From assembly GCF_016424485.1 (NCBI RefSeq), contig NZ_JAELUP010000001.1, positions 62,001 through 126,000 on the forward strand: 64,000 nt of DNA. The letters run 5' to 3'. Position 1 is the first letter of the stretch; each line of letters starts with the position of its first letter. Below the pieces are notes generated by a model that searched no databases, was not told the origin of the DNA, and saw only the letters and a program-made list of their open reading frames with translations. This DNA comes from Paenibacillus roseus (lineage in GTDB: Bacteria > Bacillota > Bacilli > Paenibacillales > Paenibacillaceae). The translations under genes and the position numbers were made by a program. Shown here piece after piece: positions 35,992-44,892 of this stretch.

Positions 35992-36873
35992 ATGTTTAAC
36001 GATTTGTCCTGCATCGTGGAGGAGCGATTCCCTCTCAAGCAGATTACAACGATGGGCGTGGGCGGACCATGCCGTTATTATATTGCCCCGGACCGTGTGG
36101 AGCAGCTTGAGCAAATCTATTCCCGCTGCCGTCATGAGGGGCTGCCGGTGCTGGTTATCGGCAATGGCTCCAACGTGCTCGTCGATGACGCCGGCTTCGA
36201 CGGCGTCGTCATTCATGTCGGGAAAAAAATGAAAAACTTTACTGTCAGCGACGGCGTCGTCCAGGCGGACAGCGGAGTATTGTTGCCCAAGTTGGCGCTG
36301 ACAATGGCCAAAGAGGGCGGCAGCGGCTTTGAGTTCATGGCAGGCATTCCCGGCACTGTCGGTGGAGCGGTCATCATGAATGCCGGTTGTATCGGCAAGG
36401 AGACGTCCTCGGTTCTCAAATCAGTGACGTATCTTGATGAAGAAGGCAGGCTGCAGTATCAAGAGGCCAAGGACCTTGGCCTTGCATTCCGTTCCAGCTC
36501 GCTGCTGGGGCGTTCAGTTGTTATTTTGCGCGCTGAGTTCCATGTTGTCTACAACGACGACCAGCCGCAGGTGATGGAGCGCACCAAGCAGGCGGCGGCG
36601 ATCCGCAAGGGCAAATTCCCGCTCAATGTGGCTACCGTCGGCAGCACATTCAAAAGCCCGCCGCAAGGTCCGCATCCGGGCCGTCTGATCGAGGAAGTTG
36701 GCCTTAAAGGTCACCGGATCGGCGGCGCCGAGATCAGCACCGTCCATGCCAACTGGATCATTAACCTGGGTACGGCCACTGCGCGCGATGTCAAGGAACT
36801 GATGACGCTCATGCAGGAAAAAGTGCTGAAATCGCTGGGCATTGAAATGGAGCCGGAAGTCTTAATGGTGTAG
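35992..36873 (+). CDS. murB: MurB-family UDP-N-acetylenolpyruvoylglucosamine reductase paralog
   Basis: 293 residues, type II MurB length. FAD-binding region VLVIGNGSNVLV and GIPGTVGGAVIMNAG; substrate Arg in LAFRSSSLLG; proton-donor Ser in VGSTFKSPP; C-terminal Glu in PEVLMV. It would reduce enolpyruvyl-UDP-GlcNAc to UDP-MurNAc with NADPH. Together with the MurA paralog in the same cluster it forms a complete two-step pair. GGGGATGAGAG lies before the ATG, 17 bases after the GT4 stop. Confidence 0.9.
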   Translation: MFNDLSCIVEERFPLKQITTMGVGGPCRYYIAPDRVEQLEQIYSRCRHEGLPVLVIGNGSNVLVDDAGFDGVVIHVGKKMKNFTVSDGVVQADSGVLLPKLALTMAKEGGSGFEFMAGIPGTVGGAVIMNAGCIGKETSSVLKSVTYLDEEGRLQYQEAKDLGLAFRSSSLLGRSVVILRAEFHVVYNDDQPQVMERTKQAAAIRKGKFPLNVATVGSTFKSPPQGPHPGRLIEEVGLKGHRIGGAEISTVHANWIINLGTATARDVKELMTLMQEKVLKSLGIEMEPEVLMV

Positions 36874-36887
36874 ATGGTGCAGATGGT

Positions 36888-37370
36888 GCAGGCAGGTTGC
36901 TGCGGAGAAAAGATCGTCCTCCGATCGCTTCTTGCCCCCGAATGAACAGGAATCGACTGGCTAAAGGAAGCCATTCGGGGGCAAATGCGAACGCTGAGCT
37001 TCTCTGGACGACCTTTTCCCCTCCGCAAAAGCAGCACCACCATTGATGGTTGCAGGCAGGTTGCTGCGGAGAAAAGAACGTCCTCCGATCGCTTCTTGCC
37101 CCCGAATGAACAGGAATCGACTGGCTAAAGGAAGCCATTCGGGGGCAAATGCGAACGCTGCGCTTCTCTGGACGACCTTTTCCCCTCCGCAAAAGCAGCA
37201 CCACCATTGATGGTTGCAGGCAGGTTGCTGCGGTGAAAAGATCGTCCTCCGATCGCTTCTTGCCCCCGAATGAACAGGAATCGACTGGCTTAAGCAAGCC
37301 ATTCGGGGGCAAATGCGAACGCTGCGCTTCTCTGGACGACCTTTTCCCCTCCGCAAAAGCAGCACCATTA
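36888..37370 (+). repeat. Three tandem copies of a 164-bp structured element (family A)
   Basis: Copies start at 36888, 37052 and 37216 (period exactly 164); the last is cut near 37370. Copies are nearly identical. Each folds on the plus strand as an outer stem (GCGGAG...TCGTCC with GGACGA...CTCCGC), a box CCTCCGATCGCT, an inner perfect 13-bp stem TTGCCCCCGAATG/CATTCGGGGGCAA, and a box GCGAACGCTGCGCTTCT (AGC instead of CGC in copy 1). Open frames across it are repeat artefacts. Confidence 0.9.
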
Positions 37371-37445
37371 ATTTGGTAGAGGTAGGGAAAGAGATTGGTG
37401 GAAGATAGATTTCTTCCACTTTATGCTTGCAAGATTTTGCTTGCA
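37371..37445. other. Spacer between repeat arrays A and B
   Basis: About 75 bases of unique sequence with no gene seen. Confidence 0.5.
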
Positions 37446-38071
37446 GCATGGCAGCACAAGCAGGAGCGGAGCGGGCAGAATCATGCCGTAGAAACGAAGT
37501 GTTCGCCTTTGCGGATGGATTCTTACCCTGAAAAGGGTTAAGAAAATCGAGAGAATCCGTCAAGCAACAGCGATCGGAGGAATGAATCTGCCCGCGCAGC
37601 GGTGTTTGCAGTTAAGCTGTGAAGTTTCAGTCAAGCGCAGCGGCGTCTGCAATTACGACGCAAAAGTATTCGATTAAGCATGGCAGCACAAGCAGGAGCG
37701 GAGCGGGCAGAATCATGCCGTAGAAACGAAGTGTTCGCCTTTGCGGGCGGATTCTTACCCTGTAGAGGGTTAAGAAAATCGAGAGAATCCGTCAAGCAAC
37801 AGCGATCGGAGGAATGAATCTGCCCGCGCAGCGGTGTTTGCAGTTAAGCTGTGAAGTTTCAGTCAAGCGCAGCGGCGTCTGCAATTACGACGCAAAAGTA
37901 TTCGATTAAGCATGGCAGCACAAGCAGGAGCGGAGCGGGCAGAATCATGCCGTAGAAACGAAGTGTTCGCCTTTGCGGGCGGATTCTTACCCTGTAAGGG
38001 TTAAGAAAATCGAGAGAATCCGTCAAGCAACAGCGATCGGAGGAATGAATCTGCCCGCGCAGCGGTGTTTG
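37446..38071 (+). repeat. Three tandem copies of a 232-bp structured element (family B)
   Basis: Copies start at 37446, 37678 and 37910 (period exactly 232); the third is cut at about 38071, next to a glycosyltransferase start. On the minus strand each has an outer stem GCGGGCAGATTCAT / ATGATTCTGCCCGC, box CCTCCGATCGCT, inner stem GGATTCT/AGAATCC with a TTAACCCT/AGGGTAA tip, and box GCGAACACTTCGTTTCT. The spacer holds an internal direct repeat (GCGCAGCGGTGTTTGCA / GCGCAGCGGCGTCTGCA). Inner loop sequence differs between copies while pairing is kept. Confidence 0.9.
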
Positions 38072-38100
38072 AAATTAGAAACCAAGTGGAGTTGAAAAGG

Positions 38101-39105
38101 ATGAAGGTTTCCATACTGACGGTCTACTACAACCGGGAGAATCAGGTGCAGGAATCCATTCAGAGCCTGCTGGATCAGACCTACAGCGATGTAGAAATTA
38201 TTGCTGTCGATGATGGCTCCAAAGACGGAACGCTTAAGCGGCTCCAAACTTTCCACGATCCCCGTCTGCAAGTGATCACCCATAGCAACAGAGGCTTCAC
38301 AAACTCCATCATCGAGGCAGTCAAGCGCAGCAAAGGCGACTACATCGCAATCCACGGATCGGGCGATATCTCCTATCCGCGGCGGATTGAAGAGCAGGTC
38401 CGGGTGCTCGACAGCAACCCGGCGATCGGAATTGTCGGCTGCGCTGTCGATAATGTCGACACGCTCACGGGTGCATCGGAGGTGTTTCACAAGCTGAACG
38501 AGCAGGAGCCGCCGCTCCAGCAGTTGCTGCGGGAGAATGTATACACACACGGCGAGGTTATGTTCCGCCGGGAGGTGTATGAGCAGGCAGGCGGCTATCG
38601 GACGCTGTTCACCTTTACGCAGGATTTCGACTTGTGGCTGCGGATGGCGCTGATTACAAAGTTTGGTACCGTCCATGAGACTTTGTACCGGCGTTATACA
38701 CTCCCGGACGGTGTCAGCGCATCGGTGGACAAAATGATGATTCAGCAATATCTGGCCGAGCTTGGCCGTCAAAATATTGAACAGCGCATCCAGGAAGGAG
38801 CCGACTGGATCGATCGTTTCGGACCGCACAGCATCTTTTTCATGCGGCGCTCCAAGCGGTTGGCCGGGAGAGTATTTCAACTGGGTAAAGTTGCGCTGTG
38901 GCGCAATAACGATTGGAAGAAGGCGCAGCAGATGATCCGAATCAGCCTTGGACAGCAGTGGCGGCCAGACCGCTTTGCCGTGCTTTGCCTTGTAAGGTTG
39001 ATCGACAGGGTGGAGCCGCTCCAATCCAGCGCAACCCGGTTTCTACGCTGGATGAGGGAACAAAAGCAGCGTCAAAAACAAAAGCAGCGCGCGCTTTCAT
39101 CATAA
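38101..39105 (+). CDS. GT2-family glycosyltransferase
   Basis: About 334 residues, GT-A fold. Start VSILTVYYNREN, IIAVDDGSKDGT, and QDFDLWLRM near the catalytic base. The metal loop reads IAIHGSGDISYP, so the usual D-x-D is reduced to G-S-G-D. I start at the ATG at 38101 because GGAG precedes it and the family begins MKVSIL; an earlier GTG at 38065 lies in the repeat. It probably adds a side or backbone sugar of the EPS. Confidence 0.88.
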   Translation: MKVSILTVYYNRENQVQESIQSLLDQTYSDVEIIAVDDGSKDGTLKRLQTFHDPRLQVITHSNRGFTNSIIEAVKRSKGDYIAIHGSGDISYPRRIEEQVRVLDSNPAIGIVGCAVDNVDTLTGASEVFHKLNEQEPPLQQLLRENVYTHGEVMFRREVYEQAGGYRTLFTFTQDFDLWLRMALITKFGTVHETLYRRYTLPDGVSASVDKMMIQQYLAELGRQNIEQRIQEGADWIDRFGPHSIFFMRRSKRLAGRVFQLGKVALWRNNDWKKAQQMIRISLGQQWRPDRFAVLCLVRLIDRVEPLQSSATRFLRWMREQKQRQKQKQRALSS

Positions 39106-39147
39106 GTGAAGCGCAAGCTTGTTAATTAGGAAAGGAGCAGGAAGCGG

Positions 39148-40533
39148 ATGAAGCTGATTTTGCTGTCAGGCGGTTCGGGGAAGCGGCTGTGGCCGCTATC
39201 CAATGATGCCCGCTCCAAGCAGTTTTTACGTATTTTGCAAGGCCCTGCCGACAGAAAAGAATCCATGGTAGAGAGAGTATGGCGGCAGCTCGGTGAGGCC
39301 GGGTTGCAGCATAATGCTTTTATCGCAACCGGAGCGGCGCAGGAGGAATTGCTTCGCAGCCATGTCGGGCTGGATGTGCCGATCATTATGGAGCCGGAGC
39401 GCCGGGATACGTTTCCAGCCATTGCGCTGGCTGCCGTCTATCTGTACTCGGTAGCTGGCATGAGATTGGACGAGGCCGTGGCGATTTTGCCAGTCGATCC
39501 GTACGTGGAAACTTCATTTTTCTCCAAGGTGCATGAATTGGAGCAAGTGCTCAAGCACTCCGCTGCCGAGCTTGCGCTCATTGGCGTAAAACCGACCTAC
39601 CCTTCTGAAAAATATGGCTATATCGTGCCGGAAGCTCAGCTTGCCGAGCCGGACAGCCAGGCTGAAGAGGCCTATTACCATGTCAGCCGCTTTACTGAGA
39701 AGCCGAATGCCGCTCAGGCGGAGGCTCTGATTGAACAATCGGCCATGTGGAATTGCGGCGTATTTGCTTTCAAGTTGGGTTATCTGATCAATCTGCTGAT
39801 CGAGAAGCGGCTGCCGATTCAGTATGACGAGTTGCTCAAGCAGTACGGTACTTTGCGGAAAACAAGCTTTGACTATGAAGTGGTTGAACAGGCGCAGCGC
39901 ATTGTTGCTTTACCTTATGACGGGTTTTGGAAGGACCTGGGGACTTGGAACACATTGACCGAGGAAATGGGAGTGACTCTTCTTGGCAATGGCAAAATGA
40001 CGGAAGACTCGGAAAACACGCATATTGTCAATGAGCTTGGCGTGCCCATAACGGTCATTGGTCTGTCGAATGTGGTGGTCGCTGCCAGCCCTGACGGGAT
40101 ATTAGTCTCAGACAAGGCTTCGAGTCCCAGAATCAAGGACGTCATGAAGCATGATGACCACCGTCCAATGTTCGAGGAACGAAGATGGGGACGGTATTTT
40201 GTTCTGGACCATATGGAAAGTCCTGAAGGGGATCAGGTTATAACCAAGCGTGTCAGCCTGAATGCCGGGAAAAATTTCAGCTATCACTATCATAACGGGC
40301 GCTCCGAAGTGTGGACTATCGTATCGGGCGAAGGGCAGATGGTGCTTGATCACCGCTACCATGACGTCAAAGCCGGGGATGTTATCCAGATTCCTGCGGG
40401 GTGCAAGCATGCTTTGCACGCCCTGTCGGATATGGAAGTCATTGAAGTGATGCGGGGTTCGCAGCTGGATGAGGACGACATTGTCCGGCTTGGGTTAGAA
40501 TGGGAGCCAATTTTGCAGTTTTGTACAACCTGA
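39148..40533 (+). CDS. manC: Mannose-1-phosphate guanylyltransferase / mannose-6-phosphate isomerase
   Basis: 461 residues, the bifunctional ManC/AlgA length. The N-terminal nucleotidyltransferase signature is LSGGSGKRLWPLSNDARSKQF, with the sugar-binding RFTEKPNA. From about 330 follows a cupin-type isomerase domain (YHYHNGRSEVWTIVSGEGQ, IQIPAGCKHAL). It makes GDP-mannose, a likely donor for the GT4 enzymes. AAAGGAGCAGG precedes the ATG. It sits directly upstream of a phosphohexomutase homologue that appears catalytically dead. Confidence 0.94.
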   Translation: MKLILLSGGSGKRLWPLSNDARSKQFLRILQGPADRKESMVERVWRQLGEAGLQHNAFIATGAAQEELLRSHVGLDVPIIMEPERRDTFPAIALAAVYLYSVAGMRLDEAVAILPVDPYVETSFFSKVHELEQVLKHSAAELALIGVKPTYPSEKYGYIVPEAQLAEPDSQAEEAYYHVSRFTEKPNAAQAEALIEQSAMWNCGVFAFKLGYLINLLIEKRLPIQYDELLKQYGTLRKTSFDYEVVEQAQRIVALPYDGFWKDLGTWNTLTEEMGVTLLGNGKMTEDSENTHIVNELGVPITVIGLSNVVVAASPDGILVSDKASSPRIKDVMKHDDHRPMFEERRWGRYFVLDHMESPEGDQVITKRVSLNAGKNFSYHYHNGRSEVWTIVSGEGQMVLDHRYHDVKAGDVIQIPAGCKHALHALSDMEVIEVMRGSQLDEDDIVRLGLEWEPILQFCTT

Positions 40534-40548
40534 AGGAGATAAGGAAAT

Positions 40549-42318
40549 ATGAATGCCATAGCCGAGCAGTTAGACCATGCGATACAGATTCGCTATAAGC
40601 GCTGGAAACGGGCCCGTCTGCCTGCTTACCTTCGCAAAGAACTGGGTGAGCTGAAAGCCGGGGAAATTACCGACCGTTTCTACAAACAATTGGAGTTCGG
40701 AACGGACGGCCTGCGGGAGAAAATCGGAGCGGGCACGAACCGGATGAATATTTTTACCGTGCGGCGTCTGGCACAGGCGCTTGCGGATGAAATTCGGGAG
40801 GGAGGATTTGCTCAAGCGCAGCGAGGGGTTGTCATTGCCTTCGACAATCGTGTACTCTCACGAGAATTCGCCGAGCAGGCGGCGCGGGTACTGGCTCACA
40901 ACGAAATCAAGGTGCATCTGTTCAGCGAGGCCCGTCCGACCCCCGAGTTGTCCTTCGCCATCAGATGGCTGCATGCGGCAGCCGGCATCATGATCGCGGC
41001 CGGGTGTTCGCCGTACCAATACAGCGGCTTCAGGATCTTTACGGAGGATGGGTCAGTCATGCAGGCCGAGCAGGCTGGCAAGCTGTCTCATCGCCTGGAT
41101 ATTCTGGAAGATGACGTTGGCATTCCCGTCATGGATTCGGATGAGGCTGTTCGCATGGGAAGACTGATCGAGGTTGGCAGCGAAGTGGACGAAGCTTATT
41201 ACGGGCAGGTGCTTGAGGTATTTCAGCCGGCCCATCTGAAGAAAAAATATATTTCCAATCTAAGAATTGTCTATACGCCCCTGCACGGTTCAAGCGGCGC
41301 CGTCATCTCCAGGCTGTTGAAGACGGTAGGCTGCAAAGAAGTGTACTGCGTAAATGAGCAAGCGAATCCCGATCCGTTATTTTTGACGCTGAAAAATCCC
41401 GATCCGAAGGAAAAAGACGTCTACCGCCATGCGCTGATCCAGGCGGATGCCTGCGATGCGGAGCTTGTGCTGGCCGTTGATCCTGAGTCCCAGGAGCTGG
41501 GGGTGCTGGTGCGCAGCGGCGAAGGTGAATATGAACAGTTGACTCCCCATCAGCTTGGCAGCCTGCTGCTTGATTATATTGGGATGAGGCGCAAGCTGCT
41601 GAAGCAGCGCGATATCCGGCACAAGCAAGGGGAAGGGATATTTTATACAACGATTTTGACCACGAACCTGAGCAGAGAAATTGCCAGGAAATACGGGATG
41701 GCAATTGAACAGACACTGCCGGGTTTCAATTACATTGCGATGCGAATTGCGGAGCAGGAGCACTTGGGAGAGAGCAGCTATTTGTTTGCCTACGACGAGA
41801 ACGGCGGCTTTTTGCCTGAAGTATTCGTTCGTGACAAGGATGCGCTGCAGACTCTCATGCTTACCGTCGAGATGGCCGCCTACTACAAGGGGAAGAAACT
41901 ATCGATTTGGAGCCAGCTGAATAGGTTGTACAGAACGTTCGGCTATCATCTGGAAGACGAAATCCATATGTCCTATAAGGGACTGGAGGGCTGGCAGCGG
42001 GTACGCAATACGATGGCAAGGCTTAGAGGAGAATTCCCGCGTCAGATCGGCCTGCTTCAGGTCAAGCAGCTCACCGATTACCGTGAAGGCAAGGAAAGAG
42101 AGGCAGGGAGAGATGGAGTCTTTCAGACTGATCTGCCAAGAGCAGATATGATCCGCTATGTCTTTGATGACGGGGCATGGTGCGTTATTCGTCTCTCCAG
42201 TGCGTCTCCGACGCTCAAGCTGTTTTTTGGATGCCGTTCAGAGACGAAAGAGAGCTGTCAGAGTCGAATGTCGGAAATCCGATCGGCCATGCTCTATTAT
42301 TTGGAAACGATATTGTAG
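40549..42318 (+). CDS. Phosphoglucomutase/phosphomannomutase homologue with lost catalytic motifs
   Basis: 589 residues, four-domain alpha-D-phosphohexomutase fold clear from FGTDGLREKIGAGTNRMN, VIAFDNRVLSREFAEQAA, RPTPELSFAIRWL and LRIVYTPLHGSSG. The catalytic loops are not kept. TASHNP, with the phosphorylated Ser, is AAGCSP. The metal loop DPDxDR is DPESQE. The sugar loop EES is DEN (FAYDENGGFLP). Active mutases need these. It may be a regulatory or structural pseudoenzyme; the Man-1-P supply for ManC would then come from another mutase. The frame is intact and in the operon, so it is kept, not decaying. Confidence 0.88.
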   Translation: MNAIAEQLDHAIQIRYKRWKRARLPAYLRKELGELKAGEITDRFYKQLEFGTDGLREKIGAGTNRMNIFTVRRLAQALADEIREGGFAQAQRGVVIAFDNRVLSREFAEQAARVLAHNEIKVHLFSEARPTPELSFAIRWLHAAAGIMIAAGCSPYQYSGFRIFTEDGSVMQAEQAGKLSHRLDILEDDVGIPVMDSDEAVRMGRLIEVGSEVDEAYYGQVLEVFQPAHLKKKYISNLRIVYTPLHGSSGAVISRLLKTVGCKEVYCVNEQANPDPLFLTLKNPDPKEKDVYRHALIQADACDAELVLAVDPESQELGVLVRSGEGEYEQLTPHQLGSLLLDYIGMRRKLLKQRDIRHKQGEGIFYTTILTTNLSREIARKYGMAIEQTLPGFNYIAMRIAEQEHLGESSYLFAYDENGGFLPEVFVRDKDALQTLMLTVEMAAYYKGKKLSIWSQLNRLYRTFGYHLEDEIHMSYKGLEGWQRVRNTMARLRGEFPRQIGLLQVKQLTDYREGKEREAGRDGVFQTDLPRADMIRYVFDDGAWCVIRLSSASPTLKLFFGCRSETKESCQSRMSEIRSAMLYYLETIL

Positions 42319-42385
42319 CTGAGCGAATGAGTGTGTGATAAAAGGTTTCAGCGTAAAAAAATTGATCAATCAGGAGTGGAGAGGT

Positions 42386-43717
42386 ATGAAAATTACGGTA
42401 ATCGGAACCGGATATGTAGGACTTGTATCAGGAGTATGCTATGCGCATCTGGGCAATGAGGTTATTTGTGTGGATAAAGATGTTCAAAAAATCGCTACGC
42501 TCAAGGCAGGAGTCATCCCGATCTACGAGCCAGGATTGAAGGAACTGGCAGATGCTTGCATGGAGAGCGGACATTTGCAATATACGACGGATCTTGGCGA
42601 AGCGATTCAGGAGGCTGAGGTTGTCATTATTGCGGTTGGAACGCCACCGCTGCCTGGAGGCGGAGCAGATCTGCAATTTGTCGAAGCGGTAGCCCGCGAG
42701 ATTGGAGCGAATCTGAACGGCTACAAAGTTATCGTGGTCAAAAGCACCGTTCCAGTCGGCACGAATGAGACAGTCGAGGAGATCATTGCTCGCCACACCA
42801 TCCACGCGTTTGACATCGCTTCTGTCCCTGAATTTCTGAGAGAAGGTACTGCCGTCTCGGATACGCTGAACCCGGACCGGATCGTAATTGGGACCAAGAG
42901 CGATAAGGCAGCAGATCGCCTGTCCGAACTGCATAAGCCGCTCACCAATCAGATTGTCATTACTGACATACGCAGCGCTGAAATGATCAAATACGCTTCG
43001 AATGCCTTCCTTGCCACGAAAATTTCTTTTATTAACGAGATAGCCAATCTGTGCGAGAAGGTGGGCGCGGATGTTACGGAAGTAGCCGGAGGAATGGGAC
43101 TGGACAAGCGAATAGGCGGCTCTTTCTTGAAAGCTGGGATCGGCTATGGCGGCTCCTGCTTCCCGAAAGACACGAAGGCGCTGATTCAGATTGCCGGAAA
43201 TGTAGAGTATGACTTCAAGCTGTTGAAATCGGTCGTGGAAGTGAATAATCATCAACGGTTCGGTGTGATTGACAAGCTGTATCGCGCGCTCGGCTCCTTG
43301 CAGGGCAAACGGATTGCCATATGGGGATTGGCATTCAAGCCTGACACGGATGATGTCCGCGAGTCCCCGGCTATCGAGATTGTGGAGCGGTTGTTGGAAC
43401 TGGGAGCAGTCCCTGCCGTGACGGACCCGATTGCGATGAGCAATTTCCGCAAGCTGATCAACCATCCTTCCATTCAATGGAGCGCGACTGCACTGGAAGC
43501 GGCCCAGGGAGCAGACGCAGTCTGCCTGCTGACGGAGTGGCAGGACTATATTCAGGTGGACCTGAGGAAGTTGGAGCAGGTAATGGCAAGACCGATTCTC
43601 ATTGACGGCCGCAATGCGTACAGCACGAAGCAATTGGAGACAGGACGCTTTGCCTATTATCCGGTCGGGCGTCCTGCGTTGAATAATGAGGATATTGCGA
43701 TTCATGAGATGATCTAG
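42386..43717 (+). CDS. ugd: UDP-glucose 6-dehydrogenase
   Basis: About 443 residues. NAD-binding ITVIGTGYVGLVSGVCYAHLG, catalytic Cys loop GIGYGGSCFPKDTKAL, and C-terminal domain with AFKPDTDDVRESPAIEIV (location ~325). It oxidises UDP-glucose to UDP-glucuronate, so the EPS is probably acidic. Start 42386 follows GGAGTGGAGAGG; an upstream GTG (42335) adds a non-family leader. Confidence 0.96.
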   Translation: MKITVIGTGYVGLVSGVCYAHLGNEVICVDKDVQKIATLKAGVIPIYEPGLKELADACMESGHLQYTTDLGEAIQEAEVVIIAVGTPPLPGGGADLQFVEAVAREIGANLNGYKVIVVKSTVPVGTNETVEEIIARHTIHAFDIASVPEFLREGTAVSDTLNPDRIVIGTKSDKAADRLSELHKPLTNQIVITDIRSAEMIKYASNAFLATKISFINEIANLCEKVGADVTEVAGGMGLDKRIGGSFLKAGIGYGGSCFPKDTKALIQIAGNVEYDFKLLKSVVEVNNHQRFGVIDKLYRALGSLQGKRIAIWGLAFKPDTDDVRESPAIEIVERLLELGAVPAVTDPIAMSNFRKLINHPSIQWSATALEAAQGADAVCLLTEWQDYIQVDLRKLEQVMARPILIDGRNAYSTKQLETGRFAYYPVGRPALNNEDIAIHEMI

Positions 43718-43755
43718 GTCAAGGCTTCGGATGGAGAGGGGAGGAGAGGAATGGG

Positions 43756-44394
43756 TTGAAAAAGGTATGGCGTGTAACGTTGTGGTCTCTGGGCGTTGCT
43801 GTAATCATTGCGGCGGCAGGGGCGGGTTACCTGTACTGGAAGCTCACATCCATTGATCTGGAGGACATCCGGGCCCGCCAGCTTGCGAAGGCAGAGCAGA
43901 GAGCGGGGGATTCCCGTTTTACAGGCAAACAGGATAACGGGGTGAGTCAATCCCCTGAACTGCCGTCTGTTCTGGATCATGCACTTGGAACAGCTGAAGA
44001 GATCTCAGGTCAGAAGATAGCGATGGATGATGCAATGGACGCTGCGGCTATCCTGCTGCAGTCCGGTTTATCGTTTACAGAGATGTACAGTCTGCTCGGA
44101 CAATCCGATCAGCAGCTAAGTGTGGAGGAGAAGCAACATATTCGAGACTTGCTGCTCAGCAAACTAAGCAAAGAAGACATCGAGGCGTTAAAATCCATTA
44201 CAAGCGGATATGGAAAATATCTTGTCATTCTGGATGAGGGATATCCGATTGAAGCAGTCGGAATAAAAGACGCGGCCAAGCGCAAGGAAATCGTGGAAAA
44301 AGCAAAGGCACTGAAAAAGGACGAGCAAAAAGCCCACTCTGGCAGCAGGGTGGAGGCAAACGGGGAAGCTGCCGAAAAGTCAGCTGAAAGGTAG
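43756..44394 (+). CDS. Hypothetical membrane-anchored protein at the end of the EPS cluster
   Basis: 212 residues starting at a TTG after GAGGAGAGGAATGG. One N-terminal membrane helix (about 7-29) is followed by a charged, mostly helical extracytoplasmic part with no Cys lipobox. A region around 95-150 (QSGLSFTEMYSLLGQ ... LSKEDIEALKSIT) looks like a helical hairpin, and the tail is Lys/Glu-rich. Family not recognised. Position suggests a role in EPS assembly or attachment, without direct evidence. Confidence 0.7.
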   Translation: MKKVWRVTLWSLGVAVIIAAAGAGYLYWKLTSIDLEDIRARQLAKAEQRAGDSRFTGKQDNGVSQSPELPSVLDHALGTAEEISGQKIAMDDAMDAAAILLQSGLSFTEMYSLLGQSDQQLSVEEKQHIRDLLLSKLSKEDIEALKSITSGYGKYLVILDEGYPIEAVGIKDAAKRKEIVEKAKALKKDEQKAHSGSRVEANGEAAEKSAER

Positions 44395-44469
44395 TTGCCA
44401 GGCTGCTGCTGTCCATGCCGTTTTTTTTGCGGCCGGCTTCGCCTGACTTCAAACAGCATACTGCTGCTC

Positions 44470-44829
44470 TCAGGTATGGCCGTCCGAGCCGGTAACCCGG
44501 TCACGAACTACTCGCTCAAGAAGCAATCTGACAAGCTCAAGATCCTCTTTTTCCAGAGGTATGCCGTCCCAGTGGAGCTGTTCATGATTCAGCAGCTCCC
44601 TGGCATTGCTGCTGGGCTCCTGCGGGTCCACATAATCCGTCAGGCCAAGCAGGTAATCTGCCGAAGTATTGAGTTTTTTAGCAATAGATTGAATCGTTTC
44701 CAGCGTTGGTTGCCTGTAGCCTGACTCATAGCCAGCATAAGTGCTTTTTGCTACACCGGTTTCATCGGCAAGTTCCTGCATGGAGAATTTTCTTTTTTTA
44801 CGTAATTGTTTGAGGCGTTTGGCAAACAT
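44470..44829 (-). CDS. XRE-family helix-turn-helix regulator
   Basis: About 119 residues from the ATG at 44829. The N-terminal Cro/C1 HTH is at ~3-60 (RLKQLRKKRKFSMQELADETGVAKSTYAGYESGYRQPTLETI is its extent, residues 4-45), with LNTSADYLLGLTDY closing it. A short acidic C-terminal segment may mediate dimers. An earlier start (44892) is possible, but the family begins at MFAKRLKQLR. It converges on the end of the EPS operon and may be a local regulator, by analogy with SinR-type EPS control; no operator was identified. Confidence 0.82.
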   Translation of the reverse strand: MFAKRLKQLRKKRKFSMQELADETGVAKSTYAGYESGYRQPTLETIQSIAKKLNTSADYLLGLTDYVDPQEPSSNARELLNHEQLHWDGIPLEKEDLELVRLLLERVVRDRVTGSDGHT

Positions 44830-44892
44830 CGCAAGAACCCCCCCAGAGGCTAATAATAATTTCAAATCGTCTAATAAATCCTCTTCGTACAT

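Noticed and set aside
36809..37563. Overlapping minus-strand frames across repeat array A
   Set aside because: Their protein sequence merely repeats with the 164-bp DNA period; no ribosome site or family resemblance.
36888..38071. CRISPR array
   Set aside because: Units are contiguous long repeats (164 and 232 bp) with internal stems and no unique spacers; no cas genes are nearby.
42428..43705. 425-codon minus-strand frame opposite ugd
   Set aside because: Antisense shadow of ugd, with the compositional bias of a mirrored GC-rich gene.
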